DNA of 64,000 nt from Spirochaetales bacterium (lineage in GTDB: Bacteria > Spirochaetota > Spirochaetia > SZUA-6 > JAFGRV01). Below are positions 38,863-48,342 of this stretch, piece by piece; the first letter of the stretch is position 1, and each line of letters begins with the position of its first letter. The DNA lies in assembly GCA_016935735.1 (NCBI GenBank), contig JAFGQK010000042.1, positions 1 through 64,000 on the forward strand. The letters are read 5' to 3'. The position numbers were made by a program, and so were the translations under genes. Under the pieces are notes generated by a model. The model was not told the origin of the DNA and did no database searches. It saw only the letters and a list, made by a program, of their open reading frames with translations.

Positions 38863-40704
38863 ATGCTTATTCTGAATACAAAGAGATTGATAAAAAAGGG
38901 AATTCAATTTCATAAAATCTTAAAATATATAAGAAAAAAAAGCTTGTTCTTTATATCGGTTTCATTATTATTCCTTTTTCTGTATCTGGCCCTTGTTTCC
39001 AGGATAAGTGCGATCGATAAGGCATTACCATATCCGGGGCATGTTGATGAACCGACAATTATCGGGGCATCTTTACGAATTCTAAAAAGCGGTGATTTTA
39101 ATCCCCGTTCTTTTTGTTATCCCTCCCTGCCGGTCTATCTTACTTTTTTTAATATGAGTGCCGGTATGCTTTATGGTGCTTCCAGAGGTGACATTAAGAA
39201 TATAAAAGAAATAGGAACAATGTCGTATCCCTATTTTACACACCCGCATCTTGTCAGGCTGCCAAAGTATTTCTTTGCACTTTTATCTGTTCTTTCGATT
39301 TTATTTATCGCAATTGCAGGATTCTATACAATGAAAAATAAATGCCTGCTTTTTATTATTCCCTTACTCCTTTCAACTTCTGCGGTTTTCTTTTATCTTT
39401 CGCATCAGTATTTAAACACCGACATTGTTGGATGTTTCTTTGTCTGTGCCCTTATTGCTTTTCAGGCGGTATCGATGAAAAAAGATACCATTTCATACAA
39501 ATCTATTTTTCCCGGTATTATTACCGGACTGGCAACTGCATCAAAATATAATCTGCTTTTTATCATTGTTCCTTCTATTCTTGTTATTCTTTTATTTTCT
39601 AAAAAAAAGGTGCTGAATTTGCTTCTTCTTATATTGTGTATTATCGTTGTTTTTATTATTTCCGTTCCTTATAGTATTTTGGATTTTAAGACCTTTTTTA
39701 ATTCTGTCTGTTATGAAGCGTATCATTATGGGAAGGATGGACATAGAGGTTATACGGCAGAACCGGGCTGGGGGCAGTTTGCTTATTATTATTCCATCCT
39801 TATTAAGGATTTCGGCTCGTTAAGTGTTTTTTTTGTTATTTCTGGTATACTGGGACTTTTTCTTTATGATGTGAAAAAGGCAGCAGTATTATACTCCTTT
39901 CCCCTGGTTTTTTTCTGTTATATGTGTTCACAGAAGGTCCATTTTGTACGGAATATTGTTTCTCTTTTTGCTTTTTATTCTTTTTTTGCAGGCATCGGGA
40001 TTGTATTTCTTATCGGTATTCTCTACCATTCGGCAAAAGGAATATACCGGTTATTACGGGAAAGGGCGTTCGTTAAGAAGAATAACTTATTAAGAGTTAT
40101 TTTTACAAAGAAAAAATTATCTATTATATTACTCATGATTATTATCTGTATTATGCTTTTGCCTTTCGGGTTTATCGCGATAAACAGTAAAATAAACAAT
40201 CGTTCCGTTTACAAAGGATTTGATAAGATTTTCCCTTTATCGAATATCGAAAGATGGCTTCATTATCCTGTTGATTCAAGAACCCGTGCAGAAGAATGGA
40301 TAGTAAAGAATATAAAAGAAGGGCAGACAATTGTGTTTCCGGATGAGTTGCATATGGATGTAAGAAACCTTAAGCAGAGATACAGGATAGTTGTGCTAAA
40401 GTATAAAGACTATACATATTCAAAAGATGGCTTTTTTAACACCATAAAGAAATACAGGAATCCATACATCGTTATGCCTGTATTCGGCTTTGATAAGCGG
40501 TTTTCCCACCGTAAAAAGTATTCAGATAGGCTGAACTCATTTATGGAGGGGCTTGAATCAGTAATAGATTTTTTTACACCACCGGGAGAGTTCCCGGAAT
40601 ATTTTCCCGGTGAAGATCATGAGGTCCTGTATGCTTATACATATCCGGTTCCAGGCGGCAGCCCATTGTTTTCTATTTGCAGAATTAAGGATGAAAAAAA
40701 GTGA
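38863..40704 (+). CDS. GT39-like membrane glycosyltransferase
   Basis: This 613-residue integral membrane protein has about ten to twelve hydrophobic helices and a soluble C-terminal domain (from about residue 455). It resembles the PMT/ArnT (GT39/GT83) fold: HVDEPTIIGASLRILKSGDF in the first loop holds the acidic residue expected to bind the lipid-linked sugar. It would transfer a sugar from a polyprenyl phosphate donor outside the membrane. The acceptor is unknown. No strong ribosome site is seen before the ATG. Confidence 0.75.
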   Translation: MLILNTKRLIKKGIQFHKILKYIRKKSLFFISVSLLFLFLYLALVSRISAIDKALPYPGHVDEPTIIGASLRILKSGDFNPRSFCYPSLPVYLTFFNMSAGMLYGASRGDIKNIKEIGTMSYPYFTHPHLVRLPKYFFALLSVLSILFIAIAGFYTMKNKCLLFIIPLLLSTSAVFFYLSHQYLNTDIVGCFFVCALIAFQAVSMKKDTISYKSIFPGIITGLATASKYNLLFIIVPSILVILLFSKKKVLNLLLLILCIIVVFIISVPYSILDFKTFFNSVCYEAYHYGKDGHRGYTAEPGWGQFAYYYSILIKDFGSLSVFFVISGILGLFLYDVKKAAVLYSFPLVFFCYMCSQKVHFVRNIVSLFAFYSFFAGIGIVFLIGILYHSAKGIYRLLRERAFVKKNNLLRVIFTKKKLSIILLMIIICIMLLPFGFIAINSKINNRSVYKGFDKIFPLSNIERWLHYPVDSRTRAEEWIVKNIKEGQTIVFPDELHMDVRNLKQRYRIVVLKYKDYTYSKDGFFNTIKKYRNPYIVMPVFGFDKRFSHRKKYSDRLNSFMEGLESVIDFFTPPGEFPEYFPGEDHEVLYAYTYPVPGGSPLFSICRIKDEKK

Positions 40705-40723
40705 ATGCAATTTATGTTGAACA

Positions 40724-41359
40724 CTACACAGGAAGTTTCAACTCTTCGATGTTCCGAATACGGCGGGCAAGTGAATTATCGATAAGTTTGATAAGCATGA
40801 GGGTTTCTTTGTATAGAGCCCGTCCCAGTTCCTCGCTTTCTTTAAAATGAAGCTTTGAAAAATCCTGTTTTCTTTTTTCCAGCCGGTCTTCCAGTATTTC
40901 TTTTATGGAACCTGCCTTGCCCATAATTCCGCGAAGCATGCCCATCAGCCCGAGTCTGTCCAGTGCATCGGCGTCAAAGACGATCTTTTCTTCTGTGGAT
41001 AAAGGCGGGAGCATGGAAGTAGGGGTATGCCGTACAACAATGCTGCAGATTTTTTTAATTGCATCGGGTTCCACCCACGTGGTTTTTAGAAATCCTTCGG
41101 CAATACTGCCGCCCAGAAGTCCGTGAAGACGTCCGCTGGGAGCATCGACACGGCCGATATCATGAAAGAGTGCACCGGTAATAAGGATAAACGGGTCAAC
41201 TTTTTCGGAAATGCGTTCTGCTATCTGAATTGAGTACCGGGCCACCTCAAGCACATGGGAATAATCATGCCCTTCACTGCCGGAATGCTTTTCTTCAATG
41301 AATTGTATGATTTTGTTGATAAGGTCAACTTCCTTTTCCGATAATTTTCGCTCAAACAT
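40724..41359 (-). CDS. HD-domain phosphohydrolase
   Basis: This 211-residue protein has the HD metal motif: GHDYSHVLEVARYS, then GALFHDIGR, RHTPTS and FDADALDRLGL. Such proteins cleave phosphates from nucleotides or similar substrates. It is the last gene of a four-gene signalling operon; its ATG overlaps the stop of the cyclic-nucleotide-binding gene (TAATG). This suggests a link to nucleotide second messengers, but the substrate is not clear. It is not an HD-GYP protein. Confidence 0.85.
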   Translation of the reverse strand: MFERKLSEKEVDLINKIIQFIEEKHSGSEGHDYSHVLEVARYSIQIAERISEKVDPFILITGALFHDIGRVDAPSGRLHGLLGGSIAEGFLKTTWVEPDAIKKICSIVVRHTPTSMLPPLSTEEKIVFDADALDRLGLMGMLRGIMGKAGSIKEILEDRLEKRKQDFSKLHFKESEELGRALYKETLMLIKLIDNSLARRIRNIEELKLPV

Positions 41360-41853
41360 TATAACTCCTTATTCTCTTCAACATTTGTACTGAGCCGTTC
41401 CCAGATAAGCGATTCTGTATATTTGATATTTGTTTCTCTAAGCCGGGATGTTACAATCCGGGCTATATTTTTCATAACAATCAAGCCTATGCGGTGGTTT
41501 TTATTGCATAGTTCATCGAATTTGTCTGCTTCGAGGATAAATACGGAAGAGGGTCCTGCTGTTTTTGCTGTGGCTGAACGCGGTGTCCGGTCCACAAGGG
41601 ATAATTCACCAAATACTTCCCCTTCCCGGATTACATGAACAGTTGCCGGTTCATCATCAATACCCATGGTCATTTGAATATCCACCTGTCCCTGTACAAG
41701 GATATACATACCTGACCCTTTACTATTTTCCTCAAAAATAATCGAGCTGCTGTCATATTTTTTTTCACTGCATATTGCAGCAATATGTCTCACTTCCTCG
41801 TCAGTCAGACCTTTAAATACCTGATTGGTTTTTAATACATCAGCTAATTCCAT
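41359..41853 (-). CDS. Cyclic-nucleotide-binding domain protein
   Basis: This 164-residue protein is a single CNB domain: KGLTDEEVRHIAAICSEKKY, then GMYILVQGQVDIQM and the phosphate-binding cassette GEVFGELSLVDRTPRSATAK, where the glutamate and arginine expected for cAMP/cGMP are present. There is no helix-turn-helix, so it would act as a sensor subunit. AAGGAG lies upstream of the ATG. It sits between a response regulator and an HD hydrolase. Confidence 0.88.
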   Translation of the reverse strand: MELADVLKTNQVFKGLTDEEVRHIAAICSEKKYDSSSIIFEENSKGSGMYILVQGQVDIQMTMGIDDEPATVHVIREGEVFGELSLVDRTPRSATAKTAGPSSVFILEADKFDELCNKNHRIGLIVMKNIARIVTSRLRETNIKYTESLIWERLSTNVEENKEL

Positions 41854-41874
41854 AGAAATCTACTCCTTATTCTT

Positions 41875-42540
41875 TTATCTTTTCAATATATTCTTTATAA
41901 TAGCATCTGTTTTTAGTCCCTGTGTATATATTTCCTTTATATTTTCATCCAGGGATGCCAGTAAGGTCTTAATTTCCTGCATATCAGATTCTTTAAACAG
42001 TGGGAAATACTGGGACACAAGGGTCGATAATGTTTTTATTGTTTCAATGTTCAGTTTCGAATATTTATTCAGATTATGTATGGGTTGTTCAAGTTCACGG
42101 CCTAATCCCGATGTAAGGTTTTCCACAGGAGCATTTTTAATTAATGATGCCTGAATTTTTTGCAGGTCCAGATGTACTTTTATTCTGGAGAGTAATTCGT
42201 ACTTGTTGAATGGTTTGGAGATATAATCCACTCCACCGGATTCAAAAGCCTGTGTTTTACTCTTAATATCATTTAAAGCGGTAATGAAAATAATCGGGAT
42301 ATGCTTTGTTTCCTCTTTTTCTTTTAACTTTTGTGCAACTTCATACCCATCAATTTCCGGCATAAGGATATCAAGTAAGATGAGATCGGGTGGATTTTTA
42401 ACAATTTCATCCAGGTGTCTTAATACATGAATTCCCCCCCTTGATATTATAATTTCATAATCGGTGTTTTCCTTTATGAGAGATACGAGTAATTTCCTGT
42501 TTTCTGCCATATCATCTACAATCAGTACTTTTTGCTTCAT
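41875..42540 (-). CDS. Response regulator (receiver plus helical tail)
   Basis: This 221-residue protein has an N-terminal receiver domain: acidic pair VDDMAEN, phospho-acceptor LILLDILMPEIDGYE near residue 52, and ITALND and the lysine of VDYISKPFN. The last 90 residues form a helical tail with no DNA-binding fold and resemble the dimerisation/histidine-phosphotransfer type. Its ATG overlaps the stop of the kinase gene by four bases (ATGA). It is the likely partner of the hybrid kinase. Confidence 0.9.
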   Translation of the reverse strand: MKQKVLIVDDMAENRKLLVSLIKENTDYEIIISRGGIHVLRHLDEIVKNPPDLILLDILMPEIDGYEVAQKLKEKEETKHIPIIFITALNDIKSKTQAFESGGVDYISKPFNKYELLSRIKVHLDLQKIQASLIKNAPVENLTSGLGRELEQPIHNLNKYSKLNIETIKTLSTLVSQYFPLFKESDMQEIKTLLASLDENIKEIYTQGLKTDAIIKNILKR

Positions 42541-45500
42541 AATAATTCCTTTAAAAAGGGTATAAGCTCTTCTAATATATTATCGTCATAATTTTGTAAT
42601 GCCTCATTTAATACATCATTAATCCGGGCTTTATCATTCCCTTTAAGGCATGTTTTCAGTTCTTTTTTTATAATAAATACATCCTGGGGATCAAAAAGAT
42701 CACAATTCCGCTCCAAACGTTCAATGAGTTTTTTTAAATACTCCTTTTTCCCGTCTATGACACGGATGTCGTATTCTTCCGGTTTGTTTTTAACCTGTTG
42801 TTCAAACCGGGAGTGAAGTGCAATTTTTTCCTTGACTTTAAGAGCATCAACAATTGTAGTAAAGAAGCGGTTAACATCTATTGGTTTTGACATATAATCA
42901 TCACATCCCGCTTTTATATATTTCTCTTCATCTCCTTTTAATGAATGAGCTGTTAAAGCAATAACATACAGATCCTTCAAGTGGTGATCTTCCCTTATCC
43001 GGGAAATCGTTTCAAGACCGTCCATAACAGGCATTTGCATATCAAGTAATAAAAGATCATAATGCTGCTTTTTCAGCAAGTCAAGGGTTTCTTTTCCATT
43101 TGGGGCTATGTCATAGTTTACTTTTAACCGGGAAAGCAGTTCTTTGAAAAGAAGTTGGTTATCCGGGGTATCTTCTGCTACCAGGATGCGATATTTTTCC
43201 ATATTATCAATAATACCTGGATAATTAAATACATCATAGGTATTAGTTTCCTGTCCGTCAATATTCTGAACATGGGTTTTTTTATCTATTTCCGGAAGTG
43301 GAATTTGAAGGGTAAAGCATGATCCTTCATCTGGTTTACTTTCAACAATAATGCTTCCTCCCATCTTGTCCATAAGTTTCCTGGAAATGGTAAGTCCTAA
43401 CCCCGTTCCTCCATAGGTGCGTGTTGTTGATGGATCTGCCTGGCTGAATGCGGAAAAGATTACATTATGCTTGTCTCCCGGAATTCCTATACCAGTATCG
43501 GAAATACTTATTGTTGCTATATCATTTTTATAGGTGCAATCAATGATGATACTCCCTTTATGAGTAAACTTAAATGCATTTCCCACCAGATTTACAATGA
43601 CCTGCTGTAATCTTCTATCATCCCCCATCACTGTTGGTGGGACAGAAGCCTCAATATGAACGGTAAATACAAGTTTTTTTTCATAGGCTTTAAGCATAAA
43701 CATATTTCGGATGTTGGAAAGAAGATTCTCCAGGGAAAAGGGGTTTTTAGAAAACTCTATTTTATTTGCCTCTATTTTAGAAAAATCAAGGATGTCATTT
43801 ATCAGATCCAGCAGATGTTGCCCGGATCGCTGGATAATTTCCAGTTTGTCTTTTCTTTCGGTATTTTTTTCATCACTTAATAAAAGATCGGTAAATCCGA
43901 GAATCGAATTGAGGGGAGTTCGTATTTCATGACTCATATTTGCAAGAAATTCACTTTTAATCCTGTTTGCTGTTTCTGCTGCTTGTTTTTCCTGTTTTAA
44001 TGCTTCATATGCTTCTTTTAATTGTTTTTCTGCTTGTTTTAATGTATTCGCTGTTTTTTCCCTCTCAAGAATCTCCTGTTTAAGTTTTGTATGTGTTTCC
44101 ATTAAATCAACAGTTCTTTCTTTTACCAGGGCTTCCAGCCGTTTTGCCTCGGTTTTCATGGTTTCATATATAAAGACTCCTTTTAAAATACCATAAAGAA
44201 ACATCTTTCTTAAAAGGTGTTGAAGCATATCTTTGGATTGTGAGAATTCAAAGACAGTAAAACCGAGAAGAATTCTATCCCCGAAAAACGGATGTACACG
44301 GATATTATATGGTCCTTTCTGTAAAGGTTGTTCCGGAATAAATTTATTTGCCGGTAATTCGATTCCTACCATACGGGGAACAGTATTCATATTCTGGTCA
44401 TATGCGAGAATCAGTTTAGACCGGGAATAGTCGCTTTCCGGGAATATGGCAAAATAGCATCTCTGGATATCCATCTGGGGCGCTGCCCTGGCCATCAAAT
44501 CCATAAGGCTTTCTATGTTCACGGTTCCGACAATGCTTTCAGTGAGTCCGCTGAATATCTTTGTATAATCATCGGTTCTTAATTTGTTCTGCTTCTGAAT
44601 TTGTTCCAGCCGGGTTTTTATAAGGAATTGTGCTTTCAGAAAAAGGGTTTCTATGAAAAAGAATTTTTCTTTTTGATTAATGGTAGATAACACAGCCCGG
44701 ATAAGGGAGGAAACAATCTCTATCCAGTAATTATCAATTGCAGAGATAACAGGGCGTTTGTAAATTTTTTTGTTAAGGAGTTTTAGAAATAATTTATCCT
44801 TTGTATTGTCAATATCATAGAATAATGCATTCAGAAGTTCTTTCATATCTGTCATTGTCAGGGTAGAATGATTATCCATAATTTCCTTAAGATCATTATT
44901 AATGGATTTTAATAAAACGGATTCATCCCTGGTTGTCCTGTTATAACTGGCAGGTGAAGAGAGGTCTTCTTTATAGGAAAATAATGCATTAATAGAGAGA
45001 GGTTCTGTTTCCCCGCATCCACAGGATTGCCGGATAACTGCCTTTGTCGGGAGAATAATGTTCTGTGTTATTTCTATACCGTCGATAATAGCAATTATTG
45101 TTTCTAAAGCTTTTGCAGCCTGTTCATGAATGGGTTGCCGTACCGTGGTAAGGGGGGGAGAGAGTACAGCGCTGTATGGTTGGTCATCAAATCCCACTAC
45201 GGCTATTTCTTCCGGAACTTTAATATTCCGGTTCTGGAGTGCCTGAATTGCACCGATTGCCATATCATCATTGGCAGCTATAATTGCCTGCGGCCATACG
45301 TTTCTTTTATCAAGTAAAAGTTTAACAGCTGCCTGGCCTCCCCCGGGAGTGAAGTCCCCCTGTGTAACCAGGTTTTTATTAAAAGAAATTCCTGTATCTG
45401 CAAGGATGTTTTTGTATACATTAAATCTCTGTTCTGCGTCCTGGTTGTTTTCTATTCCTTTAATAAACCCGATTTTTGTATAATGATGATCATGTATAAG

Positions 45501-45881
45501 GTGTTGAATCATGTTTTTTAATCCAGTTGTATTATCCGTAATAATAGAGGTAATATCCGGGATAGCCTGGGATATGCTTACTATAGGGATAGGAGAATAT
45601 TTTTTACAGAATTGAACAAGGTCGTCTCTGGAACAATAATGTCCCAGCATCCCGGCTGCGATTATAATACCATCAACATTTTCCTTATTAACAAAACTAT
45701 AAATGATATTGCAAAGTGCTTCATGTATTTGCGGGGAGTTAATTGCGCCTCCTACCAGGGTAAGTAAATTCACCTGGTGGTTCCGGGTTGCTTCTTCTAA
45801 TGCAGAAATAAATTCAATATGATAGGCACTTTCCACCCAATCTATGAATAATCCGATTGTTTTCCTTTTTTTTATCGTCAT
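42537..45881 (-). CDS. Hybrid histidine kinase with LacI-type sensor
   Basis: This 1114-residue cytoplasmic protein has five parts. Residues 1-290 form a periplasmic-binding-protein fold of the LacI/PurR effector type (NVDGIIIAAGMLGHY, AIIAANDDMAIGAIQALQ, PEEIAVVGFDDQPYS) with no DNA-binding domain and no signal peptide. A cysteine motif RQSCGCGE follows. The middle domain is shared with the PP2C paralogue, then a coiled coil. HisKA has SHEIRTPLNSILG with phospho-His near 650. HATPase_c (GTGLGLTI) precedes a receiver domain from about 893 (LLLLDMQMPVMDG near 947). The stop overlaps the next gene by four bases. The sensed ligand is probably sugar-like, by fold. Confidence 0.88.
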   Translation of the reverse strand: MTIKKRKTIGLFIDWVESAYHIEFISALEEATRNHQVNLLTLVGGAINSPQIHEALCNIIYSFVNKENVDGIIIAAGMLGHYCSRDDLVQFCKKYSPIPIVSISQAIPDITSIITDNTTGLKNMIQHLIHDHHYTKIGFIKGIENNQDAEQRFNVYKNILADTGISFNKNLVTQGDFTPGGGQAAVKLLLDKRNVWPQAIIAANDDMAIGAIQALQNRNIKVPEEIAVVGFDDQPYSAVLSPPLTTVRQPIHEQAAKALETIIAIIDGIEITQNIILPTKAVIRQSCGCGETEPLSINALFSYKEDLSSPASYNRTTRDESVLLKSINNDLKEIMDNHSTLTMTDMKELLNALFYDIDNTKDKLFLKLLNKKIYKRPVISAIDNYWIEIVSSLIRAVLSTINQKEKFFFIETLFLKAQFLIKTRLEQIQKQNKLRTDDYTKIFSGLTESIVGTVNIESLMDLMARAAPQMDIQRCYFAIFPESDYSRSKLILAYDQNMNTVPRMVGIELPANKFIPEQPLQKGPYNIRVHPFFGDRILLGFTVFEFSQSKDMLQHLLRKMFLYGILKGVFIYETMKTEAKRLEALVKERTVDLMETHTKLKQEILEREKTANTLKQAEKQLKEAYEALKQEKQAAETANRIKSEFLANMSHEIRTPLNSILGFTDLLLSDEKNTERKDKLEIIQRSGQHLLDLINDILDFSKIEANKIEFSKNPFSLENLLSNIRNMFMLKAYEKKLVFTVHIEASVPPTVMGDDRRLQQVIVNLVGNAFKFTHKGSIIIDCTYKNDIATISISDTGIGIPGDKHNVIFSAFSQADPSTTRTYGGTGLGLTISRKLMDKMGGSIIVESKPDEGSCFTLQIPLPEIDKKTHVQNIDGQETNTYDVFNYPGIIDNMEKYRILVAEDTPDNQLLFKELLSRLKVNYDIAPNGKETLDLLKKQHYDLLLLDMQMPVMDGLETISRIREDHHLKDLYVIALTAHSLKGDEEKYIKAGCDDYMSKPIDVNRFFTTIVDALKVKEKIALHSRFEQQVKNKPEEYDIRVIDGKKEYLKKLIERLERNCDLFDPQDVFIIKKELKTCLKGNDKARINDVLNEALQNYDDNILEELIPFLKELL

Positions 45882-45956
45882 TTCAATTAATTATAGCCTA
45901 CTAAATTAAAAGCCCGTTTGTCAAATTTATTGGGTGGGATTTCCTGTGCTATATAT

Positions 45957-45985
45957 TTGACGGATATATTAAAATGAGGTATTAT
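45957..45985 (+). promoter_or_regulatory. Probable promoter of the FecR-like/TPR gene
   Basis: TTGACG (45957-45962), a 17-bp spacer and TATTAT (45980-45985) lie about 25 bp before the start region. Confidence 0.5.
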
Positions 45986-46009
45986 TTAAAGTGAAGAGGT
46001 GTAGTGGAT

Positions 46010-46924
46010 ATGAAATACAGGATATTATTCAGTATCATTATTTTGATTCTTTTTAACTGTTCTCTATGGGCAGAAAAACTTCAGGTAGAGTATCTGGAAG
46101 GAATACTGGAGGCAAAAACAGGCAAGAACTGGGTAAAGCTTTATACAGATGACTGGGTTGATACAGGTACATTGGTCCGTCTTTCCCGGGATAGTCTTGT
46201 GGAACTCAACTCGGGTGATATAAGGATTACTCTTGTCAAACCGGGTGTGTATGATCTTGCAGATATTCTGAAACAAACACAGAGCGCTGATACATATGGG
46301 CTTGATTCGATGATTTCCATGAAATTAAAGACAATGATTAGTGAAGCATCAGAAGAAGGCCAGGAATCAAACATGGGTGTGCGTGCTAATGAAGCAAGCA
46401 ATAATTTTGACGATGATGTAACAGCGGAATTATTCGAACTTGCAAACGAAGAAATGAAAAAGGGAAATTATGACAAAGCCATACGTTTGTTTCATAATGC
46501 AGTAGATGCTGCTGCAACGATGGATCCGGATGCCGATTCCATTCATATGTTTCATTATTACATCGGCTACTGTTATTATCAAAAGGGAGAAGATACAAAA
46601 GCCCTGTCATTCCTGATGAAAATTGATGTTGATGATGAAATACCATATTATTCTGATTATGTTCTTTTATATGGGAAGCTTCTTATGAAAAGTTTTGCAT
46701 ATAACGATGCAGTAACCCTGTTTAAAGAATATCTGACAAAGAATAAGAATGACAATACTTTGATTCTTCAGGATGTTTATTATCTGATTTCAGTCTGTTA
46801 TATTTACCTGGATACAATTCCCGAGGCATTGATTCACCTGAAAAAAGTTGAATCCCTGGACCCGGGGAGTGAAGTAGGGAAAAAAGCCCGGGAAATCATT
46901 AAAAAATTGGAAAAATCAACATAG
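46010..46924 (+). CDS. Exported FecR-like / TPR-repeat protein
   Basis: This 304-residue protein has a signal peptide (FSIIILILFNCSLWAE) and a FecR-like domain (residues 25-90, with WVKLYTDDWVDTGTLVRLSR). At least three TPR motifs follow from about residue 130 (ELANEEMKKGNYDKAIRLF, YYIGYCYYQKGEDTKALSFL, YLISVCYIYLDTIPEALIHL). It likely assembles partners in the periplasm. A GTG two codons earlier is also possible. Its 3' end overlaps the convergent glycosyltransferase gene by 26 bp. Confidence 0.8.
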   Translation: MKYRILFSIIILILFNCSLWAEKLQVEYLEGILEAKTGKNWVKLYTDDWVDTGTLVRLSRDSLVELNSGDIRITLVKPGVYDLADILKQTQSADTYGLDSMISMKLKTMISEASEEGQESNMGVRANEASNNFDDDVTAELFELANEEMKKGNYDKAIRLFHNAVDAAATMDPDADSIHMFHYYIGYCYYQKGEDTKALSFLMKIDVDDEIPYYSDYVLLYGKLLMKSFAYNDAVTLFKEYLTKNKNDNTLILQDVYYLISVCYIYLDTIPEALIHLKKVESLDPGSEVGKKAREIIKKLEKST

Positions 46925-47891
46925 ACTGAATTATTTTTTTAAGGTTGTTATAAAATTTATAAAAGACTGTTCTTAGCAGTGAAGGCAGGGAATAGAGTAT
47001 TTTATAAAATATATAAACGGTGATATTTACTTCTTTAAAATACACATAAAGGAGTTCTTTCATTATCTGATTTCTTATTAATGACCTCTGGATATTCCAC
47101 TTTATATAATAATTGACGTATTTCTTTATAAGGAATGCCTGCTTTTTGTCCAGTTTATCAAGTATTTTTTTTGCTGAATGATAGGCATAGGGGACTTCCG
47201 GACCGGAATAAATGGCGGTAACCTGGTCAGGGATGTTCCCGTAATAAATCAATCCCTTATATGATGACCAGGAAAAATCACAAAGCAAACCGATTCGCAT
47301 CCATGTCTCCACATCACCGCCTTTTTTACATTTTCCTTCAGGGAAACCGCCTGCTTCCCGGATGCACTTTTTTTTTACCGTAAAACAGGAAGTAAGAACA
47401 GGGGACATACTTCTGGCTACAGAGAGAAAGAATTCCTTCCTTGATACATATTTCGTTTTCCATTGTTTGTTTTTTAGCGAGAATTTATTTATTTTTTTTC
47501 TATTGTCAAAGATGCTTTCATATGCGGTAAAGTATGCCCCGGCCTGTGGATATTTATTTATGAGGAGTATAATTTGTTCAAGATAGCAGGGCATCCACTC
47601 ATCATCTGCATCAAGAAAGGAAATAAAAGCACCCTGTGCATGTGCAATTCCCAGATTCCTTGCAGCATAACCTCCCGGTCCGGGTGTTTCCCTGTGAAGA
47701 ATTCTTAGTCTTTTGTCCTTTATTTCTTTTATCCGGTAAAGGGAATTATCAGTACAGGCATCGTTAATGATAATTATTTCGAAATCGGAAAAGGTCTGAT
47801 TCAGAGCAGAAGTAAGCGCCCTTATAATATAAGCTTCCTTATTGTAAAGGGGAATAATGATGCTGAATTGCGGACTTTTATGATCTGGCAT
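46899..47891 (-). CDS. Family 2 glycosyltransferase
   Basis: This GT-A type glycosyltransferase begins with FSIIIPLYNKEAYIIRAL, has the DDS-type NDACTDNSL, GARNLGIAH-like GYAARNLGIAHAQG and the metal-binding FLDADDEW. It transfers sugars from nucleotide-sugar donors to surface glycans. I start at the ATG at 47891 (MPDHKSPQ); a TTG at 48017 opens a 42-residue extension that does not match the family. The C-terminus is basic with a weak hydrophobic patch. Confidence 0.88.
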   Translation of the reverse strand: MPDHKSPQFSIIIPLYNKEAYIIRALTSALNQTFSDFEIIIINDACTDNSLYRIKEIKDKRLRILHRETPGPGGYAARNLGIAHAQGAFISFLDADDEWMPCYLEQIILLINKYPQAGAYFTAYESIFDNRKKINKFSLKNKQWKTKYVSRKEFFLSVARSMSPVLTSCFTVKKKCIREAGGFPEGKCKKGGDVETWMRIGLLCDFSWSSYKGLIYYGNIPDQVTAIYSGPEVPYAYHSAKKILDKLDKKQAFLIKKYVNYYIKWNIQRSLIRNQIMKELLYVYFKEVNITVYIFYKILYSLPSLLRTVFYKFYNNLKKIIQSMLIFPIF

Positions 47892-48019
47892 TTTTAATAT
47901 GTACCTTATATTGATAGCTTTGTCAAAGTGTATCTGCTTTTTAATTAGTTTTAGTTCCTGTTGATTAATTTCCAAAAGAGCCCTTTTTTTATTGACGAAT
48001 TTGCATTTTCTATTCAAAC

Positions 48020-48043
48020 ATTGTGATACCGTGGAGTCACAAT
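48020..48043. promoter_or_regulatory. Inverted repeat, possible operator
   Basis: ATTGTGA (48020-48026) and TCACAAT (48037-48043) form a perfect 7-bp inverted repeat with a 10-bp centre. This resembles a CRP-like half-site arrangement (TGTGA-TCACA) but with a longer spacer than the usual six bases. Confidence 0.45.
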
Positions 48044-48047
48044 TTAT

Positions 48048-48120
48048 TATACTTTTTTATACACTATGTGCGAAAAAGTATAACTTTTTAAAGGAATTGT
48101 ATACTTTTTTATACTTTTTT
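48048..48120. repeat. TATACTTTTTT repeats
   Basis: TATACTTTTTTATAC occurs perfectly at 48048-48062 and 48100-48114. A reversed form (AAAAAGTATA, 48073-48082) lies between them, and another TATACTTTTTT follows at 48110-48120. Confidence 0.7.
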
Positions 48121-48342
48121 TGCCAAATTTTCATCTAAAAATTATATTCTGGTCTCCTTTAAATTTTTGCACCGGAGCGAAAATTACCATGGAGGCATTA
48201 TAGAAATAGACATCGGTTACCTTACGTAAATAGTGAAGTAAAAAAGAAGAATGAGAAAACAACAAATCCCCGTGACTTTTTTTGATATTTTACTGGCTTC
48301 CTTATTAAAAATTTCATATATTTTATTAATTCGGGTGAAAAA

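Larger units (their letters stand above)
47892..48342. other. Divergent intergenic region with repeat-rich operator
   Basis: About 450 bp (325 if the GT2 gene starts at 48017) hold no confident gene. It includes an inverted repeat ATTGTGA/TCACAAT (48020-48043), several TATAC-T6 repeats (48048-48120), and an open frame of 39 codons from 48251 overlapping the DUF362 start. No convincing ribosome site supports the small frame. Confidence 0.6.

Noticed and set aside
47892-48017. N-terminal extension of the glycosyltransferase from a TTG codon
   Set aside because: The extension is basic and lacks family similarity; the ATG at 47891 begins right before the conserved GT2 strand.
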